A stretch of DNA of 64,000 nucleotides. Origin: Dermabacter sp. p3-SID358 (lineage in GTDB: Bacteria; Actinomycetota; Actinomycetes; Actinomycetales; Dermabacteraceae). The stretch is taken from assembly GCF_025147465.1 (NCBI RefSeq), contig NZ_JALXOZ010000013.1, forward strand, positions 1 to 64,000, written 5' to 3'. The notes beneath the pieces are model-generated. The model was given only the letters and a program-made list of their open reading frames with translations, did no database searches and was not told the DNA's origin. Below, one piece after another: positions 44,549 through 53,223 of this stretch. Each line of letters opens with the position of its first letter. The first letter of the stretch is position 1. The translations under genes were made by a program, and so were the position numbers.

Positions 44549-45354
44549 GCCTGCGAAAACAGGATCCAAAGGTTGGGCGCACCCTGCCCGCCCACTTTGC
44601 GGCGAAAGGGAAGCACGCCGATACCGCAGGAACGCCGTGGCACGGGCGTGATCTTACGCCCTCCCACTTTCCGGGCGACATGGGGGAGCGAAACGAGGCG
44701 GTCGCCACAGCACTTGAAGCTCTCGACGCGGGCGAGGATCCCACGCGAGAGAGGCTCGTGGCAGCCCTCGCCGGCACGCGCATCCTCATTCCCATTCAGG
44801 CGATCGCGACCGAGACGGCCGAGACAGAAAACGGACTTCACGCCGACAACGCCTCTGACATGTCAATGGTCAAGCTCAGGATGCGTGACGGCCAGGTCGC
44901 GCTTCCCATCTTCACAAGCGTTGAGGCGCTTGCCGCGTGGAGCCCCGAAGCGCGCCCCGTTCCCATGGTGCTTGAGAAAGCCGCGCAATCCGCCGTCGCC
45001 GAGGGGTGCACATGTCTCGCGGTTGATCTTGGCCGCGAAGGGACTCCGCTCGTGCTGCGCCGCTCGGCGCTGTGGGCCCTCGCACAGGGACGGCCCTGGC
45101 GCGCACCGCACAACGACGACCTTGTGCGAAGTGAAATCGCGGCGCTCGTCCACGCGGTTGACGGCCTCGAGGGCGCCGAACCGCTTCCGGGGGAGGAGCG
45201 TGAGCTCGAATTGAGGCTCGCCCTGACCCCCGGGCTCGATCGACAAGCGCTCGATGCCCTCATGAGTCGAGTGCAGACTTTTCTCGCCCACTCCCGGGTC
45301 ATCGCGGAGCGCGTGAGCTCGCTGAAGATCACCGTGACGCCCACTCGGCGGTAG
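44545..45354 (+). CDS. SseB-family protein
   Basis: 269 residues. The SseB N-terminal-type domain spans about residues 45-160 (LVAALAGTRILIPIQA, LRMRDGQVALPIFTSVEALAAW). In actinobacteria it usually follows the hisA/priA gene, as here. ATG overlaps the hisA stop by four bases. Function unproven. Confidence 0.8.
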   Translation: MSLRKQDPKVGRTLPAHFAAKGKHADTAGTPWHGRDLTPSHFPGDMGERNEAVATALEALDAGEDPTRERLVAALAGTRILIPIQAIATETAETENGLHADNASDMSMVKLRMRDGQVALPIFTSVEALAAWSPEARPVPMVLEKAAQSAVAEGCTCLAVDLGREGTPLVLRRSALWALAQGRPWRAPHNDDLVRSEIAALVHAVDGLEGAEPLPGEERELELRLALTPGLDRQALDALMSRVQTFLAHSRVIAERVSSLKITVTPTRR

Positions 45355-45363
45355 GATCTCAAG

Positions 45364-46737
45364 GTGGCTCTTTCCGTCTATCGCGATGTGCTCCAGATCC
45401 CCAAGGCGCCGTCGATCTACCTTTTGGGATTTCTCGCGCGGTTCCCGTTCTCTGCAACGGGGCTTGTGCTCACCTTGCACACCGTCATGAGCCTCGGCCA
45501 AAACTACATGATGGCTGGTTTCGTCGTGACGTCCTCGACTCTCGGCGCGGCGATCTCCGCTCCGTGGCGCGGGCGGCTTATGGATACGAAGGGCCTCACT
45601 CGCACGCTCGTCCCGCCGATCGTGGTCAATCTCGTTTTTTGGGCCATCGCACCGTTCTTGCCGTTCGCGCTTCTCCTACCAGCGGTATTCGTCGCGGGGC
45701 TCTTTTCAATCCCCGTGTTCTCGATCGTGCGCACGTCGCTTTCGGTTGTCACCCCCGCGAAGATGCGCAAGTCCGCCTTCGCCCTCGACTCCGTCATTAC
45801 AGAGTTCGTCTTCATGCTCGGCCCAGCTGCGGGCACGCTCCTCGTGTTCACGTGGGGTTCGCACATCGCGATGTGGGTCATCGGTGCCGCCGTCGTCATC
45901 GCGGGAATAGGCCTCATGATCGTCGGCCCGCCCCTCTCAAGCGACGACATTGTGCTTCCCGCCCGTATTCCGGAGCCTCTTGAGGTCGCCGAAAGTGGCC
46001 TTGAGCGTTCACCCGCTGCCGTCGCCGAGCGGATCGCTTATGAAAACACCCAGACTGGTCAAATGATGGCTCTCACGACGGCTGATCTTGACGAAAGCGA
46101 CGCTCAGTCCCAGCGAGAACTCGACGAGGCCCGTTCGCTCGCGAGGAAGCAGTTGCTTTCGCTCGGCGGCATCGCCATTCTCATCGCGACCGCCGTTGGC
46201 AGCATCATCCTTGTCGCGGGAGATCTCGGCATCGTCGCGCTCATGGAGGGAATCGGGCACAAGGACTTCATCGGTCCCGTCATCGCGATCTGGTGCCTCG
46301 GGAGCGCCATGGGCGGCCTCGCCTATGGCGCGATGAACAGCGACGTTCACCCGCTGTGGGTGTTGTTCGGTCTTTCGGTCGTGACGATGCCGATCGCGCT
46401 CGTCACGAACCTGCCCACCGCCTTCATCCTCTGCTTCATTTCGGGTCTGGGCATCGCCCCGAGCATCGCCTCGACGGGCGAAGCGATCTCTCGTCGCGTC
46501 CCCGAAATAGCCCGCGGCGAAGCCATGGGCTGGCACGGAAGCGCCATGACGATCGGCTCGAGTCTCGGCAGCCCACTCGTGGGCATCGTGATCGACGTGG
46601 GCGGTGCCGGCGCAGCCTTTCTTTCTGCGGGCCTGATCGGCCTCGTCGTTGCCGTCGGCGGGCTCGTGGCGATGCGGGTGCACCGCTCACGCGTGAGGGC
46701 GCACGCTGCGCAAAGGCTCGGGATAGAGTCGGCCTAG
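45364..46737 (+). CDS. Major facilitator superfamily transporter
   Basis: 457 residues, 12 membrane helices with a large charged loop (about 195-255) between halves and the GRLMDTKG motif after helix 2. Substrate cannot be read from sequence. GTG 45364; TAGGAT (45352-45357) ends six bases upstream and could be a leaderless -10 or a ribosome site (AGGA). Confidence 0.8.
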   Translation: MALSVYRDVLQIPKAPSIYLLGFLARFPFSATGLVLTLHTVMSLGQNYMMAGFVVTSSTLGAAISAPWRGRLMDTKGLTRTLVPPIVVNLVFWAIAPFLPFALLLPAVFVAGLFSIPVFSIVRTSLSVVTPAKMRKSAFALDSVITEFVFMLGPAAGTLLVFTWGSHIAMWVIGAAVVIAGIGLMIVGPPLSSDDIVLPARIPEPLEVAESGLERSPAAVAERIAYENTQTGQMMALTTADLDESDAQSQRELDEARSLARKQLLSLGGIAILIATAVGSIILVAGDLGIVALMEGIGHKDFIGPVIAIWCLGSAMGGLAYGAMNSDVHPLWVLFGLSVVTMPIALVTNLPTAFILCFISGLGIAPSIASTGEAISRRVPEIARGEAMGWHGSAMTIGSSLGSPLVGIVIDVGGAGAAFLSAGLIGLVVAVGGLVAMRVHRSRVRAHAAQRLGIESA

Positions 46738-46759
46738 GGGAGCGCTGATGCGCTCCTAG
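46734..46759. terminator. Hairpin between convergent MFS and ABC operon
   Basis: CTAGG plus GAGCGC pairs with GCGCTC plus CTAG around TGAT, partly over the ABC ATPase stop codon. Confidence 0.5.
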
Positions 46760-47508
46760 AAGTACACGGCGAGTGGGCCCCGGGGGCCATCGACCACCTC
46801 GACATCGGTCTTGAAAACGCGTGAGAGCGTCTCACCGCACACGATCTCGGCGGGGGAGCCTTGAACCGTCACCTTGCCATCGTTCATCGCGATGATGTGA
46901 TCGGCGTAGTGCGCCGCAAAATTGATGTCGTGCACGACGATTACGATCGTGCGTCCGAGCTCGTCGCTTGCACGGCGAAGCTGCTTCATCATTTGCACGC
47001 TGTGCTGCATGTCGAGGTTGTTGAGCGGCTCATCGAGCAAGAGGTATTCGGTGTCCTGCGCGAGGACCATCGCGACATACGCGCGCTGGCGCTGACCGCC
47101 CGAAAGCTCGTCGAGGAATCGGTTCTCGAGCGGGGTGAGGTTCACGAAGTCGATGGCCTCGGAGACGATGCGCTCGTCCTTCTCGGTGAGTCGACCGCGC
47201 GAGTAGGGGAAGCGGCCAAAGGCCACGAGCTGGCGCACGGTGAGGCGCGTGACGAAATGGTTTTCCTGGCGGAGAATCGCGAGCATCGTTGCGACCTCGC
47301 GAGAGGGCATCGAGGCCATATCCCGCCCGTCGATCGTGATCGTGCCCGTATCGGGTTCAAGCAGCCTGCCCATCATCGTGAGAAGGGTCGACTTCCCCGC
47401 GCCGTTCGGTCCCACGAGCGCCGTGAGACCACTCGGAATCTCGGCGCTTACGGGGCCGATTTGCACTCCTTGGCCGTAGCGTTTCGTGAGGTTCTCGATG
47501 CGAATCAC
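46756..47508 (-). CDS. Iron-siderophore ABC transporter ATPase
   Basis: 250 residues of the FepC/YclP type: Walker A GPNGAGKST (about 33-41), signature LSGGQRQRA, Walker B LLLDEPLNNLD. Last of four coupled genes (binding protein, two permeases, ATPase), start overlapping the permease stop by four bases. It powers uptake of a ferric siderophore; the YclNOPQ-like order suggests a catecholate or carboxylate type, inferred. Confidence 0.9.
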   Translation of the reverse strand: MIRIENLTKRYGQGVQIGPVSAEIPSGLTALVGPNGAGKSTLLTMMGRLLEPDTGTITIDGRDMASMPSREVATMLAILRQENHFVTRLTVRQLVAFGRFPYSRGRLTEKDERIVSEAIDFVNLTPLENRFLDELSGGQRQRAYVAMVLAQDTEYLLLDEPLNNLDMQHSVQMMKQLRRASDELGRTIVIVVHDINFAAHYADHIIAMNDGKVTVQGSPAEIVCGETLSRVFKTDVEVVDGPRGPLAVYF

Positions 47509-48686
47509 AAGCGCCCCTTTCGGAGAATAAACAGGAGGAAGGCGAGCCCGCCGATGAGCTCAATGATCACGGTAACCGCGCCTTGCGCGTCGAAGACGTG
47601 GCGCAGGATGAAGTACGCGAGCGTCATGACGTCGTAGCCAATAAGGCACGCAGCAGGAAAGAGGAGACGGTGGTCGTACGTGTCGGTGAGCTGGTACGTG
47701 AGGGCCGCAATGAGGAAGCCAAGGAAGGTCATCGGTCCCACGAGCGAGGTCGTCATCGCCATAAGCACGGAGACGAGAAGCAGAACGAGGATGGTCGCAC
47801 GCCTGTGGTGGAGCCCGAGGTTGGTCGCCGTTTCGCGCCCGAGCGCGAGCACGTTGAGGCGGGTTGACGACACGTACAAAAGGCCCGCGGTAACGGCGAC
47901 GATCGGGATCACGAAGGGCAGGTAGTCGAGATCGGCGTTGGAGATGTTGCCGAACATGCGCGAGGTGAGGATGTCGAACTCACTGGGGTCGAGTAGGCGC
48001 TGCATGAATGTCGAGAGCGAACCGAGACCACCACCGAGAATGATGCCCACGAGGAGCATCACGTGAATGCTGCCGTTTTTCGAGTTGAGCAGCCAACCAT
48101 ACAGGAGCCCCGCGAACGCGACCATAAGAGCGGCCTGGAGAAAGAATTGGGCAGTGCCCGTGAAGTGGGTGATGCCCGCGGCGCCGAGGAAGAATACGGC
48201 GGCCGTCTGCACGAGCACGTAGAGGGACTCAAAGCCCATGATCGAGGGCGTGATGATGCGGTTTGCAGTCGCGGTTTGAAAAGCGATGGTCGCAAACGCC
48301 TGACATGTCACGACGACTGCGATCACGACGATGGAGCCCGCGCGCATCGAGGCGATACGCCAAAAGCCCTCGGTTCCGAAGGGGAGTGGGTTGTTCCACG
48401 CCATGATGCCGACGGTCGTGAGCGCACCGATCGCGGTGAGAGTGGCGAGGAGAAGGAGGTATCGGGTGCGTGCGCGGGCCGTGACGAAGGCGCCAGAATG
48501 CCGCTCTGGAGCGCACGCGCTCACGCGCGCGGGTCCGACGGTTGCCAACAAATTGGGCAGGCCGCCTTCTTCGCGGTGTTCCTGTGCTTTCTCGACCTCG
48601 CGAATATCGGTCACGGTCGCGAGCGAGGGGTCCTTGAGGGTTGCCGGGCTCGGCCGGAGTTCGGGGGTAGACGGTTTATCGGCCAC
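47505..48686 (-). CDS. Iron-siderophore ABC permease 2 (FecCD family)
   Basis: 393 residues: about 75 hydrophilic residues, then 8-9 membrane helices of the FecCD fold, with the ATPase-contact region near SLVGPMTFLGFLIAALTYQL. The start overlaps permease 1 by 11 bases. It contains a copy of the recurring 12-mer (48534-48545). Confidence 0.88.
   Translation of the reverse strand: MADKPSTPELRPSPATLKDPSLATVTDIREVEKAQEHREEGGLPNLLATVGPARVSACAPERHSGAFVTARARTRYLLLLATLTAIGALTTVGIMAWNNPLPFGTEGFWRIASMRAGSIVVIAVVVTCQAFATIAFQTATANRIITPSIMGFESLYVLVQTAAVFFLGAAGITHFTGTAQFFLQAALMVAFAGLLYGWLLNSKNGSIHVMLLVGIILGGGLGSLSTFMQRLLDPSEFDILTSRMFGNISNADLDYLPFVIPIVAVTAGLLYVSSTRLNVLALGRETATNLGLHHRRATILVLLLVSVLMAMTTSLVGPMTFLGFLIAALTYQLTDTYDHRLLFPAACLIGYDVMTLAYFILRHVFDAQGAVTVIIELIGGLAFLLFILRKGRL
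48534..48545 (+). repeat. 12-mer TCCGACGGTTGC, copy 5
   Basis: Exact copy inside the permease 2 gene. Confidence 0.6.
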
Positions 48687-49701
48687 GGCGGTTCCTCCTC
48701 ACGACGAGAACGAGGAAGACGGCGGCGCCGACGATGCCGAGGACGACACTGACGGGCATCTCGAACGGCGCAATGATCGTGCGCGCGATGAGGTCGCAGA
48801 TGGTCACGACCCAGACGCCAAGAAGCATGACCCACGGAAGATTCGAGCGAAGGTCATCGCCGCGGACCATCGACACGATGTTCGGCACGATGAGGCCGAG
48901 GAAGGGGAGGCGCCCGACGATTACGGTGACGATGCCGGTTGCGATGGCCACGAGGAAAACTCCAAGGAAGACGACTGCGCGATAGTTGAGGCCGACGTTG
49001 GTCGCGACGTCCTTGCCTAGGCCTGCAACCGTGAAGCGGTCAGCGACGACAAACGCTGCGATGAGCACGAGGAGAACGAGGAATAAGAGCTCGTAGCGGC
49101 CGCGTACAAGGCCCGTAAAGCTGCCGGTGAACCAGATTCCGAGGTTCTGAAGCATGTCGGTTTCGAGTGCGATGAAGGTCGTAAAAGAGCCCACGACGGC
49201 GCCGAGCATGATGCCGACAATAGGCACGATCAGGGAACTCTTGAGGCTGACGCGCTCAAGAAACGCAAAGAACACGAGGGTGCCGATAAGGGCGAAAATG
49301 ATCGCCCCAATCATGCGGGGGACGAGTCCCGCAGTGGGGAAGAGAATCATCACCGCTATGAGGCCGAGGCTCGCCCACTCCGTTGTGCCCGTCGTGGATG
49401 GCTCAACGAACTTGTTCTGTGTGAGCAGCTGCATGATGAGGCCACACATCGCCATCGCGCTCCCGGCAAGAACGAGGGCGAGCGTGCGCGGGACGCGAGT
49501 GATGAGGAAGATGTCCCAACCGCGTTCGCCCCCGGTAATGTCATAAACACCGACGGTGAGGGACAGGGCGAGCAGCGCAAGGGTGGCGAGACTCGCGAGT
49601 GCGAGCGTGATGCGGTTACGGCGGGCACCCGTGAGCGAGGTGCTCACGGGTGCCGCGGTGTTCGTGGAGGAACGAGGTGTGCTCATAGGGAGCGGGATCA
49701 A
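48676..49701 (-). CDS. Iron-siderophore ABC permease 1 (FecCD family)
   Basis: 341 residues with 9-10 membrane helices, including RVPRTLALVLAGSAMAMCGLIMQ and the coupling region VGRLPFLGLIVPNIVSM. TTG 49701 overlaps the binding-protein stop by four bases; ATG 49686 is an alternative start. Partner of permease 2. Confidence 0.88.
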   Translation of the reverse strand: MIPLPMSTPRSSTNTAAPVSTSLTGARRNRITLALASLATLALLALSLTVGVYDITGGERGWDIFLITRVPRTLALVLAGSAMAMCGLIMQLLTQNKFVEPSTTGTTEWASLGLIAVMILFPTAGLVPRMIGAIIFALIGTLVFFAFLERVSLKSSLIVPIVGIMLGAVVGSFTTFIALETDMLQNLGIWFTGSFTGLVRGRYELLFLVLLVLIAAFVVADRFTVAGLGKDVATNVGLNYRAVVFLGVFLVAIATGIVTVIVGRLPFLGLIVPNIVSMVRGDDLRSNLPWVMLLGVWVVTICDLIARTIIAPFEMPVSVVLGIVGAAVFLVLVVRRNRRGR

Positions 49702-50699
49702 CTCTTTTTCGCCTCGAGCGCCTTCGCGAAGGTCTCGAGGAACTCGGTGTAGGCCTGGATGTCCTCGGTAACGTAGAAGTTTGCCGGCATGTACACAACG
49801 TTTCCTTCGGTGATTGCGGTGACGTGCGAGAGAGCTTCGGCTTTGTCAATAAGCTCTGCGGCAGGCTTGTAGCCTTCCTCATCGGCGGCAACGGCCGCGT
49901 CGCGGTCCATGACGATGATCCAGTCCGGATTCGCCGAAGCGATCGCCTCGAGAGACACGTCGTCGCCTTTGTGGTCACCGGTGCCTTCAACCTCGAGCGC
50001 TGGTGTGAGGCCCAGAACGGGGAACAGCGGACCCACAGCCCTGCCCGTTTTGGGAGCCGCATAGTTGATCGTTCCGCCCGAGGTGATGAGCCCCATGACC
50101 TTGTCCTCGGAATTATAAGCCGCCTTGACGCGTTCGATCGCTTTCTCGAACGAGGCGATGAGGTCCTTCGCTTCGGCCTCGTGCCCGAGGGTCTCGCCAA
50201 GAAGCGTCATCTGCCTCTTGAGTTCTTCGTCGATCGGCTTGGTCTCGGTGTCGATGTCGGTGTCGACGAGCGCGGCGTTCGGCACGAGAGCCTTGATGTC
50301 GTCATAGTGCTGCGCGTAGCGTTGGCCGTTGAGAACGAGATCGGGATCTGCTGCGACGAACTGCTCGAGGTTCGGTTCGCGGTGTGATCCTGAATCAAGG
50401 ATGCTCTCGTCGTTCTTGTAGGAGATGTCCTTCGGCATGAGCTGGCGCGGGGCGACGACGAGGTCGATTCCCCATGCCTCCAGTGAGCGGAAGATTCGGT
50501 TGTCGGTCGCGCCGATGCGCTTCGGTGATGCGGGAACCTCCACTTTGCCGCGCGCATCGGTGACGGTGCGAGTACCGCCCGCGTCACTTGCGGAGCTAGC
50601 ACTTTGCTTCTTCGAATCGCCACCACACGAGGCGAGGGCGCCCGTGGAACACGCGGCAAGGGCAAAAAGGCCGAGCTGTCGGCGCGTCATGGACATCAT
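49698..50699 (-). CDS. Ferric-siderophore binding lipoprotein
   Basis: Type III substrate-binding protein of a siderophore ABC system. It has a Tat-like TRRQLGLF start, the lipobox LASC at residues 21-24 (C near 24) and a two-lobed helical-backbone fold with VTDARGKVEVPASPKRI. 333 residues from ATG 50699, the start with a near ribosome site; ATG 50720 would add seven. First gene of the operon; an IdeR/DtxR-like box lies 40 bases upstream, so expression should rise in low iron. Confidence 0.9.
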   Translation of the reverse strand: MMSMTRRQLGLFALAACSTGALASCGGDSKKQSASSASDAGGTRTVTDARGKVEVPASPKRIGATDNRIFRSLEAWGIDLVVAPRQLMPKDISYKNDESILDSGSHREPNLEQFVAADPDLVLNGQRYAQHYDDIKALVPNAALVDTDIDTETKPIDEELKRQMTLLGETLGHEAEAKDLIASFEKAIERVKAAYNSEDKVMGLITSGGTINYAAPKTGRAVGPLFPVLGLTPALEVEGTGDHKGDDVSLEAIASANPDWIIVMDRDAAVAADEEGYKPAAELIDKAEALSHVTAITEGNVVYMPANFYVTEDIQAYTEFLETFAKALEAKKS

Positions 50700-50738
50700 G
50701 AAGTCTCTTTTCTGTGTCATCCCCGGTCGCTCGTCGAC

Positions 50739-50757
50739 TGAGGTAAGGCTGACCTAT
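50739..50757. promoter_or_regulatory. IdeR/DtxR-type iron box
   Basis: TGAGGTAAGGCTGACCTAT matches 15 of 19 positions of the DtxR/IdeR consensus TTAGGTTAGSCTAACCTAA and overlaps the promoter region of the siderophore operon. Confidence 0.75.
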
Positions 50758-50926
50758 CCTTACAGACACTAACCCGATTATGCAAAAAGAGGGTTTCGTA
50801 ATTGGTGTCGCGTGGCATGTCTGCGCCTTGGTGTGAAAGTGGAGCCGCCTACGAAAGGGCCGCCCCGGCCCTGTAAGGCCCACCACACGCAGCTGTCTTT
50901 CTCTTCCCGTGGTGCTCCTTCCTTGC

Positions 50927-50932
50927 TAGAGT
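50927..50932 (+). promoter_or_regulatory. Candidate -10 box of infC
   Basis: TAGAGT sits 165 bases before the ATC start and would give a leader of about 160 bases containing an attenuator hairpin. Between 50721 and 51096 I see no protein gene: iron box, this promoter and the leader fill it. Confidence 0.45.
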
Positions 50933-51033
50933 GATCGCTTGGAACATTCGCGTTCCCTTACAAGTGGAGCCCACTCCCACCCGAGCGGCTACGGCTACCG
51001 GGTCAGTACAACGTTCGCACCCTGCGCGAACTG

Positions 51034-51060
51034 GGCCTCCGCATGCACGGGGGCCTTTTT
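51034..51060 (+). terminator. Attenuator-like terminator in the infC leader
   Basis: GGCCTCCG and CGGGGGCC form an 8-bp stem with a wobble and a 6-base loop, followed by TTTTT. It lies 37 bases before the infC start codon, so it can only work as an attenuator. Confidence 0.65.
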
Positions 51061-51096
51061 GATGTTCCAGGCATTTCTACTGTGTGAGGAGCAGTC

Positions 51097-51684
51097 ATCA
51101 GCGAACAGCGAATCAACGGGCAGATCCGCTCGCCCAAGGTCCTTCTCGTGGGCCCCAATGGCGAACAGGTCGGGGAAGTCCGTATCGAAGACGCGTTGCG
51201 TCTTGCAAACGAAGCCGATCTCGACCTTGTCGAGGTTGCTCCGGGCGCGAAGCCGCCGGTCGCACGCCTCATGGACTACGGAAAGTTCAAGTACGAAGCG
51301 AAGCTCAAAGCTCGCGAGGCGCGCAAGAACCAGGTCAATGCCCAGCAGAAGGAAATTCGCATGGGCCTCAAAATTGACACGCACGACTACGAGACCAAGA
51401 AGCGCAACGTCGAGAAGTTCCTCAACGGTGGCGACAAGGTCAAGGTCATGATTCGATTCCGTGGCCGCGAGCAGTCGCGGCCCGAGATGGGCATGAAGCT
51501 TATGCAGCGCATGGCTGAAGACGTCGCCGAATCAGGCTTCGTTGAATCGCATCCGCGCGTTGATGGCCGCACGATGGTCATGGTGCTCGGTCCCCACAAG
51601 AAGAAGTCCCAGGCTCGCGCCGAAGCCCGCAAGCGTAAGAGCGACGCGGAAAAGGCCGCAGCGAAGGAAGCCAGCGCCAAGTAA
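51097..51684 (+). CDS. infC: Translation initiation factor IF-3
   Basis: Binds the 30S subunit and checks the start codon. The family N-terminus [21 protein letters not shown] begins at ATC 51097; an in-frame stop at 51085 and no ATG, GTG or TTG in between leave this rare start as the only choice, with AGGAG five bases before it. Rare start codons allow IF-3 to limit its own translation. 195 residues; two alpha/beta domains. Operon with rpmI and rplT, with an attenuator in the leader. Confidence 0.93.
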   Translation: MSEQRINGQIRSPKVLLVGPNGEQVGEVRIEDALRLANEADLDLVEVAPGAKPPVARLMDYGKFKYEAKLKAREARKNQVNAQQKEIRMGLKIDTHDYETKKRNVEKFLNGGDKVKVMIRFRGREQSRPEMGMKLMQRMAEDVAESGFVESHPRVDGRTMVMVLGPHKKKSQARAEARKRKSDAEKAAAKEASAK

Positions 51685-51714
51685 GGCGCGTCAACCAGAA
51701 GGAGAACAGGCACT

Positions 51715-51909
51715 ATGCCGAAGAACAAGACGCACTCCGGTGCTAAGAAGCGTATCCGCATCACCGGCTCCGGCAAGCTGCAGCGCCAGCGCGCAAACGC
51801 CTACCACAAGGCGGAGGCCAAGACCTCGCGCCACCAGCGCCGCCTCGCCGGCGTGACCGACGTTGCCAAGAGCGACGTCAAGAACCTCAAGCGCATGCTT
51901 GGCCGCTGA
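51715..51909 (+). CDS. rpmI: Ribosomal protein bL35
   Basis: 64 residues, highly basic, beginning MPKNKTHSGAKKR, with an AGAAGGAGAA ribosome site. Second gene of the infC-rpmI-rplT operon. Confidence 0.97.
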   Translation: MPKNKTHSGAKKRIRITGSGKLQRQRANAYHKAEAKTSRHQRRLAGVTDVAKSDVKNLKRMLGR

Positions 51910-51958
51910 GTATTCAGCATCCACATAAGACTTTTCATTTCGACCAAAGGAGAATCAC

Positions 51959-52339
51959 GTGGCACGCGTGAAGAGGGCGGTCAACGCCAAGAAGAAGCGC
52001 AGAGAGATCCTCGATCAGGCCTCGGGCTACGGTGGCCAGCGCTCGCGCCTTTACCGCAAGGCGAAAGAGCAGGTGCTCCACTCGGGCACCTACAGCTACC
52101 GCGACCGCAAGGTTCGCAAGAGTGACTTCCGTCGCCTCTGGATCCAGCGCATCAACGCCGCGGCTCGCGCCAACGGCATGACCTACAACCGTTTCATCCA
52201 GGGCCTCGGCCTTGCCGGTATTGAGGTCGATCGCCGCATGCTCGCCGAGCTCGCCGTGAACGATTCGGCTGCTTTCGCGCAGCTCGTGGACATCGCGAAG
52301 AACGCCCTCCCGAAGGACGTTAACGCCCCGGCAGCCTGA
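51959..52339 (+). CDS. rplT: Ribosomal protein bL20
   Basis: 126 residues; the family pattern [18 protein letters not shown] and [21 protein letters not shown] 51959 behind AAAGGAGA. It is often the autoregulator of this operon; no binding element is obvious here. Confidence 0.97.
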   Translation: MARVKRAVNAKKKRREILDQASGYGGQRSRLYRKAKEQVLHSGTYSYRDRKVRKSDFRRLWIQRINAAARANGMTYNRFIQGLGLAGIEVDRRMLAELAVNDSAAFAQLVDIAKNALPKDVNAPAA

Positions 52340-52347
52340 TCTGCCCC

Positions 52348-53223
52348 ATGACATATTCTGAGCGCCCGGAGGGTGCGATACTGACGCCGCGCAGCGCGCG
52401 AGTCGTGAGGATCGCCGCCCTTTCCGGGCGCTCAGTGCGTCAGCGCGAGGGGCGCTTTCGCGTTGAAGGCCCGCAAGCGGTGCGCGCCCTTCTCGAACGC
52501 GAGCTTCGCGAAAGCGCTGAGGGCCTATGCGGACACCTTGAGGAGCTCTACCTCACCGACAAGGCAAGAGCCGCACACCCCGAGCTCGAACAGCTCGCCG
52601 AGCGCGCGTGTATACGCCCCCGCACCGTGACGCCCGACGTGATCGAGGCTATGGTCCGCGAGCAAGGACATCAGAGTGTCGCGCACCCACAGGGGGTGAT
52701 CGCGGTCGCAAAAAGCATTGAGAAGGACTGGCGCGATCTGCTCGACGGCCTCGACGGGGGGCCCTGCACCATCGTCGTGTGCGAACGTCTCCAGGATCCG
52801 GGGAACGCGGGGCTCGTGATGCGCACGGCCGACGCCTCCGGGGCCAACGCCGTGTTCTTTTCTGAAGGATCCGCAGACCCGCTCGCCCCCAAGGTCGTGC
52901 GGGCGAGCGCCGGAAGTCTCTTTCAGGTGCCGATCGCCCGCAAGGTTCCCATGGAGGAGCTTCTCGGTGAACTTCGCGCGCGAGGCATCTCGACAGCGGC
53001 GACGAGCCCTCGCGGTACCGAGAGCCTCTTTGCATGGACTCCTCCCACGCGCCTCGCGTGGCTCATGGGAAACGAAGCGCACGGACTTGACGACGAGACC
53101 ATCGCCGCCGCCGATTCCCGCGTGGCGATCCCGATCTTCGGAAGTGCAGAATCGCTCAACCTTGCGACCGCGGCGACCCTGTGCCTCTTCGAATCGGCGC
53201 GCACACGAGCGGGTGCGAGGTGA
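52348..53223 (+). CDS. SpoU-family RNA methyltransferase
   Basis: 291 residues: an N-terminal substrate-binding region and a C-terminal SPOUT knot (VVCERLQDPGNAGLVMRTADASG, GNEAHGLDD, NLATAATLCLFE). Methylates a ribose in rRNA (TsnR/RlmB-like); target not provable. Eight bases after rplT. The following gene overlaps it by four bases. Confidence 0.87.
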   Translation: MTYSERPEGAILTPRSARVVRIAALSGRSVRQREGRFRVEGPQAVRALLERELRESAEGLCGHLEELYLTDKARAAHPELEQLAERACIRPRTVTPDVIEAMVREQGHQSVAHPQGVIAVAKSIEKDWRDLLDGLDGGPCTIVVCERLQDPGNAGLVMRTADASGANAVFFSEGSADPLAPKVVRASAGSLFQVPIARKVPMEELLGELRARGISTAATSPRGTESLFAWTPPTRLAWLMGNEAHGLDDETIAAADSRVAIPIFGSAESLNLATAATLCLFESARTRAGAR

